64,000 bases of DNA from Peribacillus simplex (GTDB taxonomy: Bacteria > Bacillota > Bacilli > Bacillales > DSM-1321). Position 1 is the first letter of the stretch; each line of letters begins with the position of its first letter. The notes under the pieces were generated by a model. The model was not told where the DNA came from, ran no database searches, and saw nothing but the letters and a program-made list of their open reading frames with translations. The translations under genes were made by a program, and so were the position numbers. Shown here piece by piece: positions 1 to 9,326 of the stretch. Where the stretch lies: positions 1,454,001 to 1,518,000 of the forward strand of contig NZ_CP126106.1 of NCBI RefSeq assembly GCF_030123325.1, given 5' to 3'.

Positions 1-584
1 TTACCATCGAGGAAGAGGTAAAGAAGCTGGCCATGTATGTGAAGGAACAATATCGTGACCTTCACATTTTGATCAATAACGCAGGTGGGTCAAAGTCCTC
101 GAAGCTTTTGGATACATCTGCAGCTGATTGGGACATGATTCAACAAGTCAATTTGAAAAGTGTCTTTCTTGTTTCCAAGTACTTGGGGAAAGTGATGGAA
201 GAAAAAGCGGGCAGCGGAAATGAAGCCACCAATCGGGCAATCGTGAATGTGGCTTCACTGTCAGGACATCAGGCAGGGGCATTCATCCCGCATTACAGCT
301 CTGCTAAAGCAGGGGTCATCAGTTTAACGAAATCATTGGCATTGGAACTCGCCGCAGCCGGCATCCGGGTCAATTCCGTATCACCGGGATTCATTGAAAC
401 GCCATTAACGGAGGATAAATTGCAGAATGAAAAATTCGTTAAGTCGATCCGACGGAACACAGCACTGGAAAGAGTGGGGAAGGCGGAGGAAATAAGTAAT
501 GTCATTACCTTTGCCGCTTCCCCTGAGGCTTCCTATATGACTGGGACGGATTTATTGGTGGATGGCGGCTGGTTGATCAAATAG
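1..584 (+). CDS. SDR family oxidoreductase, 5' truncated by window edge
   Basis: The reading frame is open from base 3, so the true start lies before the window. The visible part has the hallmarks of a classical short-chain dehydrogenase/reductase: the NNAG motif (LINNAGG), the catalytic serine region (VNVASLSG), the YxxxK active site (HYSSAKAG) and the C-terminal GTDLLVDGGW signature. The missing N-terminus should hold the TGxxxGxG cofactor site. Families of this kind reduce 3-oxoacyl thioesters or oxidise secondary alcohols; the substrate cannot be told. It ends 17 bp before an enoyl-CoA hydratase gene and the pair is probably co-transcribed, which suggests acyl-CoA metabolism. Confidence 0.9.
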   Translation, partial: TIEEEVKKLAMYVKEQYRDLHILINNAGGSKSSKLLDTSAADWDMIQQVNLKSVFLVSKYLGKVMEEKAGSGNEATNRAIVNVASLSGHQAGAFIPHYSSAKAGVISLTKSLALELAAAGIRVNSVSPGFIETPLTEDKLQNEKFVKSIRRNTALERVGKAEEISNVITFAASPEASYMTGTDLLVDGGWLIK

Positions 585-600
585 AAAAGGGGATGGGTAA

Positions 601-1380
601 ATGTTAAAAGAACACTTATTGACAGAAGTAATCGATAATGTAATGATCCTGACTTTGAATCGTCCTGAAAGCCTAAATGCGTTTAGTCCGGATATGATCG
701 CAAGCTTGACGAAAGCGATTAAGGATGTAAAACATACACCACATATAAGGGCCGTCATCATCAAAGGGGCGGGAAGGTCGTTCACTGCAGGAGGAGACGT
801 AAAGTCGATGGGGAAGGCCTCTGCAGGTCAATTGTATGATCATGTCGGCAGAATGAACGAATGCATTTTGGCTCTGGATGCTTCTGAGGTTCCCGTAATC
901 GCAGCCGTCCATGGATTTGCGGCAGGGGCAGGATTCAATTTGGCACTCGCTTGTGATTTGATCGTAGCTTCCGATGATAGTCAATTTGCCATGAGTTTTT
1001 CACAGGTAGGCCTAATTTCTGATGGAGGGGGTTCTTATTTCTTACCTAAATTAGTGGGGCCCCACCTTGCAAAGCAGCTCTTCTTTTCTGCAGAACCGAT
1101 TTCTGCGGAGCGCTTAAACCAGTTAGGTGTCATTAATTATATTTATCCACTCAATCAACTGGAAGAAGAATCATTGAAACTTGCGGAAAAGCTGGCAAAT
1201 GGACCGACTAAAGCTTTTGGAATGATGAAAAAGCTCGTTAGCCATTCATTTACGGCTACACTTGATGAAATACTCGAACAGGAGCGCATCACGCAAACCT
1301 TGATGGCTTCCACAGAAGATCATCTGGAGGGAGTTGCAGCATTCAAAGAGAAGAGAAAACCGGAATTCACAGGAAATTAA
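601..1380 (+). CDS. enoyl-CoA hydratase/isomerase family protein
   Basis: A 259-residue protein, the usual length for the crotonase superfamily. It carries the oxyanion-hole segments GAGRSFTAGGDVKSM (about residues 58-72) and HGFAAGAGFNLALACD (about 102-117), and the C-terminal FKEKRKPEF tail typical of the family. Crotonases act on acyl-CoA thioesters (hydration, isomerisation, or related reactions); the exact reaction is not decided by the sequence. The start is preceded by AAAAGGGGATGGGTAA, a good ribosome binding site. It sits between an SDR and a quinone oxidoreductase gene, all on the same strand with short gaps, so a small acyl-CoA catabolic operon is likely. Confidence 0.9.
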   Translation: MLKEHLLTEVIDNVMILTLNRPESLNAFSPDMIASLTKAIKDVKHTPHIRAVIIKGAGRSFTAGGDVKSMGKASAGQLYDHVGRMNECILALDASEVPVIAAVHGFAAGAGFNLALACDLIVASDDSQFAMSFSQVGLISDGGGSYFLPKLVGPHLAKQLFFSAEPISAERLNQLGVINYIYPLNQLEEESLKLAEKLANGPTKAFGMMKKLVSHSFTATLDEILEQERITQTLMASTEDHLEGVAAFKEKRKPEFTGN

Positions 1381-1396
1381 TAAGGGAGGGATAAAG

Positions 1397-2374
1397 ATGA
1401 GAGCCATTCATTTTGAAGAATACGGCGGACCGGAAGTACTGAAATTGACTGAAATGGAAAGACCCGTGCCAACTGGACATGAAGTTCTGATTGAAATCGA
1501 TTGTGTCGGCGTCAATTATGCAGATACAGCCAGAAGGGAAGGGCAATATGTAGTGCCTACGCCGCTTCCATTCATTCCAGGTGCGGAAGTGGCTGGCGTT
1601 GTGGTGGAAGTTGGCGGAAAGGTGACTAAAATCAAACCTGGTACAAGGGTCGTGAGTTTAATTGAATCAGGTGGATATTCAGAATATGCCCTATCTGATG
1701 AATTCTCCGCCATTCCGCTTCCTGATGCCATTCAGTTCCATGAAGCTGTTGCCCTGCCACTTCAAGGCCTTAGCGCCTATCATATTTTAAAGACAATGGG
1801 ACGCATGCAACAGGGGGATACGGTTTTGGTCCATGCTGCTGCAGGCGGTGTGGGAACGATTGCGGTCCAGCTAGCCAAAATCTTCGGGGCTGGAAAAGTG
1901 ATTGCAACCGCCAGTACAGTGGAAAAGTTGGAACTGGCTAAAGAGATGGGGGCAGATGAACTCATCGATTACACGAAAGAAGGATGGGAAATGGAAGTCC
2001 GTGAGGTCACGTCCGGCAAGGGAGTCGACGTGGCGTTGGAGATGGCTGGAGGGGATATTTTCAATAAAACATTGAAATGTTTGGCACCATTTGGACGTCT
2101 TGTTGTGTTTGGTAATGCCAGTCGTAAGCCTTATACGATGAACCCGCAGCAATTAATGAGGCGCAATCAATCCGTCGTAGGTTTTTTCCTGCCACAGATC
2201 ATGAAGCACCCAGATTTACTGTTGCCTAGCATTCAAGAACTTTTTGTATACGTCGCGTCCGGGGAACTTAAGCTAACCATCGGCGGCATCTATCCAATTG
2301 AAAAGGCCGCAGCCGTCCATGAGGTAATGAACGCCCGTCAAACGAAAGGGAAGTTGATTTTGCAGGTTAAATGA
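1397..2374 (+). CDS. NADPH:quinone oxidoreductase / zeta-crystallin-like dehydrogenase
   Basis: I chose the ATG at 1397 because TAAGGGAGGGATAAAG lies directly upstream; the 325-residue product matches the family length. It is a medium-chain dehydrogenase/reductase: GroES-like N-terminal half (PGAEVAGVVVEVG), then a Rossmann half with VLVHAAAGGVGTIAVQLAK (about residues 140-158). The zinc ligands of true alcohol dehydrogenases are not evident, as expected for the quinone oxidoreductase branch. It is the last gene of the acyl-CoA operon and is followed by a terminator. Confidence 0.88.
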   Translation: MRAIHFEEYGGPEVLKLTEMERPVPTGHEVLIEIDCVGVNYADTARREGQYVVPTPLPFIPGAEVAGVVVEVGGKVTKIKPGTRVVSLIESGGYSEYALSDEFSAIPLPDAIQFHEAVALPLQGLSAYHILKTMGRMQQGDTVLVHAAAGGVGTIAVQLAKIFGAGKVIATASTVEKLELAKEMGADELIDYTKEGWEMEVREVTSGKGVDVALEMAGGDIFNKTLKCLAPFGRLVVFGNASRKPYTMNPQQLMRRNQSVVGFFLPQIMKHPDLLLPSIQELFVYVASGELKLTIGGIYPIEKAAAVHEVMNARQTKGKLILQVK

Positions 2375-2376
2375 GA

Positions 2377-2404
2377 AGAAGGGGTGTGATGCACCCCTTT
2401 TATG
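2377..2404 (+). terminator. intrinsic terminator of the SDR/ECH/QOR operon
   Basis: GAAGGGGTG and CACCCCTTT pair around a short TGATG loop immediately after the stop codon and are followed by a T-rich stretch. Confidence 0.7.
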
Positions 2405-2434
2405 ATAATGGGATTTTTGACCTTCTAGAGAGAC

Positions 2435-2770
2435 TCAATCCGCATCAGTGCTCACATCCTTATCGGGATGCATGAAAGGTGGCTGCGGCGCTTTTTTGGA
2501 CTCTAACAGTTCACGGTTTTCAGTTGAATTCCAGCCTATATCATTGGTAGGGTGTATCCATTCGTCTCCAGCCATGATTTCCGGGTCTGTCTCTTCACTC
2601 CAATTTTCGAGTGGTGAGTTTTCGGATGCATATTTACTGTCGCCGATGACGACTCCATAATCATTGACGAATGGAGCTTGTGGTTTTATGCCGGTTCCCT
2701 TAAAGCTTGGTGCGTTAATTTGGTGAGGCTGTGTACCGTCGATGATTGGTGAATCCAATTTCTTTTTCAT
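2435..2770 (-). CDS. small conserved Bacillus protein, DUF3905-like
   Basis: A 111-residue, soluble, acidic and proline/asparagine-rich protein with no signal peptide or membrane segment. Phrases such as PHQINAPSFKGTGIK, VNDYGVVIGDS and GDEWIHPTNDIGW resemble, from memory, a Bacillus-specific family known as DUF3905; no function is known to me. GGGAAGGGAGACACCAT upstream of the ATG gives a convincing ribosome binding site. It is transcribed away from the operon on its left and shares the intergenic space with that operon's terminator. Confidence 0.65.
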   Translation of the reverse strand: MKKKLDSPIIDGTQPHQINAPSFKGTGIKPQAPFVNDYGVVIGDSKYASENSPLENWSEETDPEIMAGDEWIHPTNDIGWNSTENRELLESKKAPQPPFMHPDKDVSTDAD

Positions 2771-2891
2771 ATGGTGTCTCCCTTCCCGTTTTACGGTTAT
2801 TTTTCTCGTCTGTCCCTATATTATCCCTGAATAATTTCCGGCATTTTTACCCCATTCTAAAATGTAAACTATATGAAAAGGGTGGATGAAA

Positions 2892-3050
2892 ATGAAACGG
2901 AAAGCTAATGTGGATGGAGCTGTCAAAGCAAGTAAAACGCCAAAAAGAAACCAAGCTGAAAATGAATTTTCCAATGAGTTCGCATTGGAGGAAAACGCAA
3001 TGAAAGGTGCCAACCGTAATTCTAAGCAGGGCAGAAAAGGCAGAAGTTAA
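2892..3050 (+). CDS. small basic protein, spore SASP-like (uncertain)
   Basis: A 52-codon frame with AGGGTGG eight bases upstream of the ATG. The product is highly charged and rich in Asn, Lys, Ala and Glu, without hydrophobic segments. The stretch AENEFSNEFALEENA recalls the GTEFASETNA repeats of gamma-type small acid-soluble spore proteins, but the match is weak and I do not assign it. Its stop codon overlaps the next start (TAATG), so both are translated from one message. The pair is convergent with the radical SAM gene. Confidence 0.55.
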   Translation: MKRKANVDGAVKASKTPKRNQAENEFSNEFALEENAMKGANRNSKQGRKGRS

Positions 3051-3196
3051 TGGATAAAGAAAGACAGAACAGCCAGGAAAAGTTGGGAAAGCATGTACGA
3101 ACTGAATTTGGAATCGAATTCAGCGGCGATATGAACGCAACTAAAATTTATGAAATTTTGGCAAAAGAAAATAAAAAACGTGATAGTGATAAGTAA
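3050..3196 (+). CDS. small hypothetical protein, translationally coupled
   Basis: A 48-codon frame whose ATG shares one base with the stop codon of the preceding small gene, the classic arrangement for translational coupling. The protein is soluble and charged. It contains RTEFGIEFSGDMNATKIYEI, which shares an F-G/S-x-E-F core with the upstream protein and with gamma-type spore SASPs. It ends at a strong bidirectional terminator. Function unknown; the coupling and shared motif suggest the two arose from duplication or act together. Confidence 0.5.
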   Translation: MDKERQNSQEKLGKHVRTEFGIEFSGDMNATKIYEILAKENKKRDSDK

Positions 3197-3198
3197 AT

Positions 3199-3235
3199 AA
3201 GGACGGACCCAATTCTTGGGTCCGTCCTTATTCTT
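3199..3235. terminator. bidirectional intrinsic terminator
   Basis: A 13-14 bp perfect stem (AAGGACGGACCC with GGGTCCGTCCTT) between the convergent small-protein pair and the radical SAM gene. A T-rich run follows on the plus strand and the minus-strand gene ends at its edge. Confidence 0.85.
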
Positions 3236-4994
3236 AAAAAATGATGCTTCCAGATTTTGTGAGAGGGAATATTGTTGAGCCCTTACCACTCGGATCAAAA
3301 TAGGCAAGCATGAACGATGGTTTCTCGACGATTATTCCCTCAGCTAAATATGTTTCCAAATCAAAGGGAAGTGCCTCGAGCAATGTGTGTTTGTGTATTT
3401 CTTTTTCATTAAGTGACAAAGCTGTGAAAGAGGAACCAAGCTGTTCAGGCTTATTCAGAATCTCTTCATATATCTCTTTCCGACCATTTTTATCTAATGA
3501 AGCTTCCCACCAAGGTTTACGTGGTTTATATTTTTGATTCATGAAATAATCCAACTTCATGAGTCCGATAATGTTTTTCAGTTCAGCAGATTCCCGGGAA
3601 GCCAGAAACTGCTGTAAACGTCTGAACAAGTCTTCAAGCTGATGTCCGATTCGTGACCATCCTTGTTCATCCCAATAGGTACCGAAATCTTGAAAGAAGT
3701 CGAATGGTGATTGAAATACCGTTTTGACAAGATATTCCGTGGTATGATCCATTCTATGGTCATTCCAGTACTTTTCAAGGACATCTTCAACCTGTTTAAT
3801 GCGGACAATGTCATCAAAGGATAAAACATTATTTCCCAGGATTTCATAGGGAGCATGTTCGCTGTATATATATTGGTGTTCAGCGGCACGTATCCGTAAG
3901 CCAGTGCCACGAAGCATCTTTAAGAAACCAAGTTGCATCTCTTCGGGTCTGAGCTCGAAAACATCATTGAAAGTTTTTCTGAAAGAATGATAATCTTCTT
4001 CTGGTAAACCGGCAATAAGGTCTAAATGTTGATCAATTTTCTGCCCTTCTTTGACCATGGTTACGGTCCTGGTCAATTTTTCGAAGTTCTGCCTTCTCAT
4101 GACTAAATCATTCGTATGATCATTCGTCGATTGCACCCCTATTTCAAAGCGAAACAGTCCTGCAGGGGCATTATCGTTCAAGAACTGGATAACCTCCGGA
4201 CGCATGATGTCAGCCGTGATCTCGAACTGGAAAACCACACCGGGAAGATGTTCATCGATTAAGAATTGAAACATCTCCATTGCATAGCTTCGGCTAATGT
4301 TGAAGGTTCGGTCAACGAACTTAATGGTCTTGGCACCATTAGCCATAAGGTATCTGATATCTTCTTTAATCTTTTCACGATCAAAATACCTGACACCCAC
4401 TTCAATCGATGAAAGGCAAAATTGGCAGCTGAACGGGCACCCTCGGCTAGTTTCGATATAGGTGACACGTTTAGATAGGTCGCCGCGGTCTTCCTCCAAA
4501 CGATATGGAGAAGGAAGGGATTTCAAATCAACCTTGCCGTTCTGAGGCTGGATGATTTTTTTTCCATCCTGTCGATACGCAATGCCGCCGACCTTCTTAT
4601 AGTCATTCGAACCTTCAATTTCAGATAAAAGGGCCTTGAAGGTGACTTCACCTTCGCCAATTACGATGAAATCAGCCCCGGGAATCTGATCAAGCCATTC
4701 CCCAACATCATAGGTGACTTCAGGTCCGCCGAGAATGATAACCAATTCTGGATTGATCTTCTTCAGCATGGCTACGACTTTCATCGTTTCCTCGATGTTC
4801 CAAATATAGCAGCTGAACCCTATGACATCAGGTTTTTTGGAATGAAGGTCACCAACTATGTTCATAATTGGATCTTTTATCGTATATTCTGCCAGCTGTA
4901 CATCATAATCGGGCTGGGCATAAGCTTTTAAATATCGAATGGATAGCGATGTATGGATATATTTTGCGTTAAGAGTACTGATTATTATATTCAT
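3234..4994 (-). CDS. B12-binding domain radical SAM protein (DUF4080 type)
   Basis: About 586 residues from the ATG at 4994 (MNIIISTLNAKYIHTSLSIR, the usual family beginning). A better-placed Shine-Dalgarno (AAAGGAG) fits a TTG at 5009 equally well, so the start is ambiguous by five codons. Order of domains: cobalamin-binding-like Rossmann region (about 1-140, with GGPEVTYD), radical SAM core with the iron-sulfur motif CPFSCQFC near residue 184, then a C-terminal part like DUF4080. Proteins of this layout use S-adenosylmethionine radicals, often for methylation, but the substrate of this subgroup is not known to me. The gene stands alone and is convergent with two tiny genes. Confidence 0.88.
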   Translation of the reverse strand: MNIIISTLNAKYIHTSLSIRYLKAYAQPDYDVQLAEYTIKDPIMNIVGDLHSKKPDVIGFSCYIWNIEETMKVVAMLKKINPELVIILGGPEVTYDVGEWLDQIPGADFIVIGEGEVTFKALLSEIEGSNDYKKVGGIAYRQDGKKIIQPQNGKVDLKSLPSPYRLEEDRGDLSKRVTYIETSRGCPFSCQFCLSSIEVGVRYFDREKIKEDIRYLMANGAKTIKFVDRTFNISRSYAMEMFQFLIDEHLPGVVFQFEITADIMRPEVIQFLNDNAPAGLFRFEIGVQSTNDHTNDLVMRRQNFEKLTRTVTMVKEGQKIDQHLDLIAGLPEEDYHSFRKTFNDVFELRPEEMQLGFLKMLRGTGLRIRAAEHQYIYSEHAPYEILGNNVLSFDDIVRIKQVEDVLEKYWNDHRMDHTTEYLVKTVFQSPFDFFQDFGTYWDEQGWSRIGHQLEDLFRRLQQFLASRESAELKNIIGLMKLDYFMNQKYKPRKPWWEASLDKNGRKEIYEEILNKPEQLGSSFTALSLNEKEIHKHTLLEALPFDLETYLAEGIIVEKPSFMLAYFDPSGKGSTIFPLTKSGSIIF

Positions 4995-5157
4995 GTTAAA
5001 GGGCGTCAAAGAAACGCCTGGCTCCTTTCGTGTACATGTCTTTTTAAGCCAACAAGCACTAACGAGTAATTTTACCATAGCGTGCTCCATTTGAAAAATG
5101 GGTTATGGTATTGGATGGGGAATCTTTCAGCTTGAAAGTCGAAATGAAATGGACTTT

Positions 5158-5196
5158 GAAAAAACGGATAAAGCATAAAATGCTTCATCCGTTTTA
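5158..5196 (-). terminator. intrinsic terminator after the acyltransferase gene
   Basis: AAAACGGATAAAGCA pairs with TGCTTCATCCGTTTT. On the minus strand the stem ends in a T run right after the acyltransferase stop codon. Confidence 0.8.
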
Positions 5197-5197
5197 T

Positions 5198-6223
5198 TTA
5201 AAAAGCTTGTTTAATATACTTTTTCGTTTTAGTCATGAGTCGTTTTGTTTTGGTCGCTTTCAATTCGATGATCGGCTGCGCCATCGTAGCGATCATTTGA
5301 CTTGATAATAACACGGTAATCAAGAAAGCGAGGCCAGCGAGCATGATAAAGCTCTCTGTATTGCTGAAGTATTCCTGTATGGAGCTTTCACGGAAAAACC
5401 GAATGAAGAAACCATGCAGCAGATAGACATAAAGGGTTTGTTTCCCCCAGTTCGTAAAGAAATATTGTCCGCGTGGAATGAACGAAAGGAAGCTGAACAC
5501 TGAAATTATGCTCAATCCATAAAATCCTAGGCGTTTAAACATGGACACGATCGTCGCATCTTCAAGTTCGGCATAAGGTTTCGAACCGAGCAGCCATTTA
5601 TAATTGATATCGGCATTTAAATAAAAACCGATAAAAATCACTAACATTACACTAAGTGAAGCCAAACGAACTTTGGGAGTGAATAGTATTTTTAAATGTT
5701 CCTTGCTTAAATGGTATCCGATCAAAAACATCGGGAAAAAAACGAATGTCCTGGAGAGACTAAGGTAATTGGAGATAATATCAATATATCCAATCAATAA
5801 TGCGATTATAAAAGATAAACCTATGCCTGCTGATGGCTTTAGCTTTGAGAAACCAAGGAGCATGATGTTCCAACAGAATAAACTGATCAGGAACCATAGC
5901 GACCATTGGGGGTCAAGCAGGTCTATAGTGATGGCAGAACGTTCATATAAGAAATAGTAGTAAACGGTATATATCAATTGGAAAATGATATAGGGCAAAA
6001 TCAGTTTTTTAGTAATTTTACCTAAATACCCTTTTTGATAAAAACCTTTCGCAAAGAACCCTGAAACAAGGATAAAGGCAGGCATGTGAAAGGAATAAAT
6101 GGTTTTATATAAAGCGTTTATCGTTTCACTGTCATGTATATACGTATTCAGCAAATGTCCAAAGACGACAAAAGCCATGAGAATGAACTTGGCGTTATCG
6201 AAGAAAAAATCACGTTGTTTCAT
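5198..6223 (-). CDS. acyltransferase family membrane protein (Acyltransferase_3, fucose 4-O-acetylase-like)
   Basis: 341 residues starting at the ATG at 6223. An ATG 12 bases upstream is embedded in the ribosome binding site GGAGG and was rejected. About ten hydrophobic segments run through the protein. The first membrane segment carries FVVFGHLLNTY, with the family's conserved histidine, and the N-terminus KQRDFFFDNAKFILM is typical of integral membrane O-acyltransferases that acetylate surface sugars or peptidoglycan. The substrate is unknown. The C-terminal tail is strongly basic (KTKRLMTKTKKYIK). Monocistronic, with its own terminator. Confidence 0.88.
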   Translation of the reverse strand: MKQRDFFFDNAKFILMAFVVFGHLLNTYIHDSETINALYKTIYSFHMPAFILVSGFFAKGFYQKGYLGKITKKLILPYIIFQLIYTVYYYFLYERSAITIDLLDPQWSLWFLISLFCWNIMLLGFSKLKPSAGIGLSFIIALLIGYIDIISNYLSLSRTFVFFPMFLIGYHLSKEHLKILFTPKVRLASLSVMLVIFIGFYLNADINYKWLLGSKPYAELEDATIVSMFKRLGFYGLSIISVFSFLSFIPRGQYFFTNWGKQTLYVYLLHGFFIRFFRESSIQEYFSNTESFIMLAGLAFLITVLLSSQMIATMAQPIIELKATKTKRLMTKTKKYIKQAF

Positions 6224-6499
6224 CGTGGCCTCCATTTAATAAATTTTTAAGGTAGCTAGAAAGCATTGTTATTTCTTATACCCTAAATACCTTGTACTAA
6301 ATCGATATTTATTAAATTTATTATAAAAACCTTAAATTAAGCTTAACGCTAAGTTTTATTGTATTCAATATACTATAATTTGATATATAGGATAATTTTG
6401 GAATTGTGTGATTGCGCCGATTTTCGAAAAATACCGAGGAAAATCAAGATGGATGTCGAATAAAGTTGGTAAGTATGGGTTTTGATGAGGGGGGTTAAT

Positions 6500-8659
6500 A
6501 TGAAAATCGGTTATGGGAATGAAACGGAATATAAACAGGAAATTTTAAAATTGAATAAACGGATCGAAGGGTTTTTGAACATTTTCAATTCGATGTCAGA
6601 GCCTTATATTAGGGTTGATGAGGAACTGCGTCTCACTTATGCCAATGATGCCGCTTGTGCCCTGCTTGAAACCGGGAAAGAGCAGCTGGAGTCAATGAAG
6701 ATAACTGATTTTCTCGATGTCATCCCTTTAAATAACCAGGAAGTGTCAAGTTCCCTAAAAACCTCGAATGAAAGTGAAAGGCAAATTATCCAGCTACATA
6801 CCGGAGCCCTTAAGCAAATAGAGTTTATACGTATAGGCTTACTTTCAGAAGGACAGCAGTTCTACCGTTTGGGGGATGTGACATTGGATGTTTCTTCGTC
6901 AAGGGAAACAGGGATGTCAAGGCAGATGTTTTTGGACATTTTCGATACAGCCATAGAAAGCATCGTTCTATTCGACAGTTCAGGAATAATAATGGAAGTG
7001 AACCATGCCTTTATTTATGTCTTGGGCATCCCGAAAAAAGAGATTGTCGGTAAGAATATAAGTGACCTCATATCCCCAGATTATAGGGAGTATTGGGATG
7101 AGAGCATACAAAGAGCCTTTGATGAGTCGAACTTCAAAGGAGAGGTAGAGATAAAGGTTGGGGAAGAACTGCATCATTTCACTTTCTCGATGAGTTCAAC
7201 GGTAGGAAATGAATTATATATGTCGGTGCTTCGAAAAATTACAGAATCAAATATAATAGAAAAAAAGTTAGAGACTAGCGAACGGATTTTTGCGGAATTA
7301 TTCGACCAGTCCATGGACGCGATCATATTCTGGAATGATGACGGGATCATTTTTCGGGTCAATCATTCAGCATGTAAAATATTCGAATCCAGCAGGGAGG
7401 ATTTGATAGGCAGTCATATCTGGAAATACGTATACAGCAATAACCACCATTTTGATCAGATGATGGAAACGTTTGAAAGAGACACCCAGGTGCGGGGTGA
7501 GCTGATTTATAAAATGCCTAATAACCAAATTAAATTGCTTGAATTGACTGCCAAAAAACATGAAGGTGACGGATATAACGTAACGATCTTTCGAAATGTC
7601 AGTGAGCGCTGGCTGATTGAGAAGGAATTAAGGGATAGTGAAAAGAAGTTCAGGAAGATTTTTGAGGGAACATTAGACGGCTTGATTTTATGGAATCATG
7701 AAGGGTTCACCGACATTAATGAAGCGGGTCAGAAAATATTGGAGATTTCGAAGCGCAAACTGCTTTCATTATCTGTAAAGGGATTCATCGAAAAAATTCC
7801 TGAAAATGCTCCTGTCTTGAACGCTCACATTGAAAATGTGTATAAGCATGAGGTCTACTCTTCCATCATTCCGATAACATTCGAAGATGGAAGGGTTAAG
7901 CATATTGAATTTTTGACGAGGAAAAATTTATATTCGAACCTGAATTTAAGCATTTTCCGTGATGTGAGTAAAAATCTCGAAATGCAGGAACAAATCCGAA
8001 AATCGGATACTTTGAATGTCGTTGGTGAACTGGCGGCCGGAATTGCTCACGAAATCAGGAATCCAATGACAGCCTTAAAAGGTTTTATCCAGTTGCTTGA
8101 GGATGGTGTGAAAGGGGAGTTTTCCACATATTTTCATGTGATTACATCCGAAATTAAGCGAATCGAAACCATTATCACGGAATTTTTGGTATTGGCAAAG
8201 CCGCAGGCGCTGAAAATTTTCAAGCAGGATGTTCATACCATATTGAGAGAGACACTGGAATTAATGGCCGCTCAGGCACTGTTGGAAAATATTCAATTCG
8301 TGACAGAATTTGAAGAAGATGAATGTAAGGTATTATGCGAAGCGAACCAGTTAAAGCAAGTGTTCATTAACATCATCAAGAATGCATTGGAAGTCATGCC
8401 GGATGGCGGATCTGTTCACATTAGAACTAGCCGATTTTCAGAGAAATACGTTTGCATTTCAATTACCGACAAAGGCATGGGGATTTCAACGGAAATGCTA
8501 AAAAAATTGGGTGAACCTTTTTATACGACGAAGGATAGGGGAACCGGGCTTGGGCTCATGGTCAGCTATAAAATCATTGAAGAGCACAATGGCTATATAG
8601 AAGTGGAGAGCGAAGTGGGAATAGGGACGAGCTTTCATATTTATTTGCCATTCGAGTAA
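6500..8659 (+). CDS. multi-PAS cytosolic sensor histidine kinase, sporulation kinase type
   Basis: 719 residues from the ATG at 6500, with GAGGGGGG six bases upstream; the TTG/ATG codons just before it lie within that site. No membrane segment. Four PAS-like repeats can be seen (roughly 24-125, 143-258, 264-375, 385-495). They are followed by the dimerisation/phospho-acceptor helix AAGIAHEIRNPMTALKG with His517, then the ATPase domain with N box (FINIIKNALEVMPDGG), G1 (DKGMGIS) and G2 (GTGLGLMVSYK). In B. subtilis, kinases of this layout (KinA, KinE) phosphorylate Spo0F in the sporulation phosphorelay. There is no response regulator gene nearby, which fits an orphan phosphorelay kinase. Which Kin it corresponds to is not decided. 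Confidence 0.9.
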   Translation: MKIGYGNETEYKQEILKLNKRIEGFLNIFNSMSEPYIRVDEELRLTYANDAACALLETGKEQLESMKITDFLDVIPLNNQEVSSSLKTSNESERQIIQLHTGALKQIEFIRIGLLSEGQQFYRLGDVTLDVSSSRETGMSRQMFLDIFDTAIESIVLFDSSGIIMEVNHAFIYVLGIPKKEIVGKNISDLISPDYREYWDESIQRAFDESNFKGEVEIKVGEELHHFTFSMSSTVGNELYMSVLRKITESNIIEKKLETSERIFAELFDQSMDAIIFWNDDGIIFRVNHSACKIFESSREDLIGSHIWKYVYSNNHHFDQMMETFERDTQVRGELIYKMPNNQIKLLELTAKKHEGDGYNVTIFRNVSERWLIEKELRDSEKKFRKIFEGTLDGLILWNHEGFTDINEAGQKILEISKRKLLSLSVKGFIEKIPENAPVLNAHIENVYKHEVYSSIIPITFEDGRVKHIEFLTRKNLYSNLNLSIFRDVSKNLEMQEQIRKSDTLNVVGELAAGIAHEIRNPMTALKGFIQLLEDGVKGEFSTYFHVITSEIKRIETIITEFLVLAKPQALKIFKQDVHTILRETLELMAAQALLENIQFVTEFEEDECKVLCEANQLKQVFINIIKNALEVMPDGGSVHIRTSRFSEKYVCISITDKGMGISTEMLKKLGEPFYTTKDRGTGLGLMVSYKIIEEHNGYIEVESEVGIGTSFHIYLPFE

Positions 8660-8724
8660 TGTAGAAGGGAATGTTCTAAACCTTTTAAGTTAACGGAAAT
8701 TATATGAAATTTTCATTAGTTAAT

Positions 8725-8754
8725 GGGGAATCCTTTATTGGATTCCTTTTTTTT
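8725..8754 (+). terminator. intrinsic terminator after the PAS kinase
   Basis: GGAATCC and GGATTCC pair around TTTATT and are followed by eight T residues. Confidence 0.8.
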
Positions 8755-9071
8755 GTTCCATCATTCATTATCTTGGAATCACAATCGAGGGTTGTAACCA
8801 TGAAAAAAGTTACCAAAGGGTGTAAGCGGAAATAATGATGGCATCCAAATTGGGGAACTTTCGAATCGATTTTCGGAGCTGGATTCATTTGCAATCTTCC
8901 TAATCGATATAAGTGTTTTATGCTTAGAAATTTCCGTCATATCCTGTCTGCTGGTGGGTAAAGCATTATCGCAATTTAAGAAGTTTTGTCTTTTTTTGCG
9001 AATCTATTTACATATAAGGCATATTTTGTAATACTTCTTTATTATAATGTAACTTTAAAAAGGCAGGAGTA

Positions 9072-9326
9072 GTGAATGTAGTTATGAATTCTAGGTGTGC
9101 AATGGAGATTTGTTCTGAGATTCGAATGAAGCGTTGGGAAATGATGGAGCTGGCCAAAATGTATGGACTAGGTCATGAATATACCCTTCGCCAAAGTGAG
9201 CAGCTTGACAAACTTATAAATGAGTATTTGATCCTTCAACATCATTCATCAGTGGAAGTGAGAAATAAGCGGGAAGAGATGGTTGTTATTGTGCAGCAGC
9301 CGTTTAATGACGACATTACCTTTTAG
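9072..9326 (+). CDS. Spo0E-like sporulation regulatory protein
   Basis: 84 residues if started at the GTG at 9072; an in-frame ATG at 9084 is also possible, and neither has an ideally spaced ribosome binding site. The family signature SEQLDKLINEY (SQxLDxLI) is present at about residues 41-51. In B. subtilis, Spo0E-type phosphatases dephosphorylate Spo0A~P and delay sporulation. Predicted as a short two-helix protein. The 410 bp before it hold the kinase terminator and a possible promoter region but no gene that I can support. The neighbouring phosphorelay-type kinase has the opposite expected effect. Confidence 0.82.
   Translation: MNVVMNSRCAMEICSEIRMKRWEMMELAKMYGLGHEYTLRQSEQLDKLINEYLILQHHSSVEVRNKREEMVVIVQQPFNDDITF

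Noticed and set aside
8700..8894. 64-codon minus-strand open frame before the Spo0E-like gene
   Set aside because: No ribosome binding site, and its end overlaps the kinase terminator.
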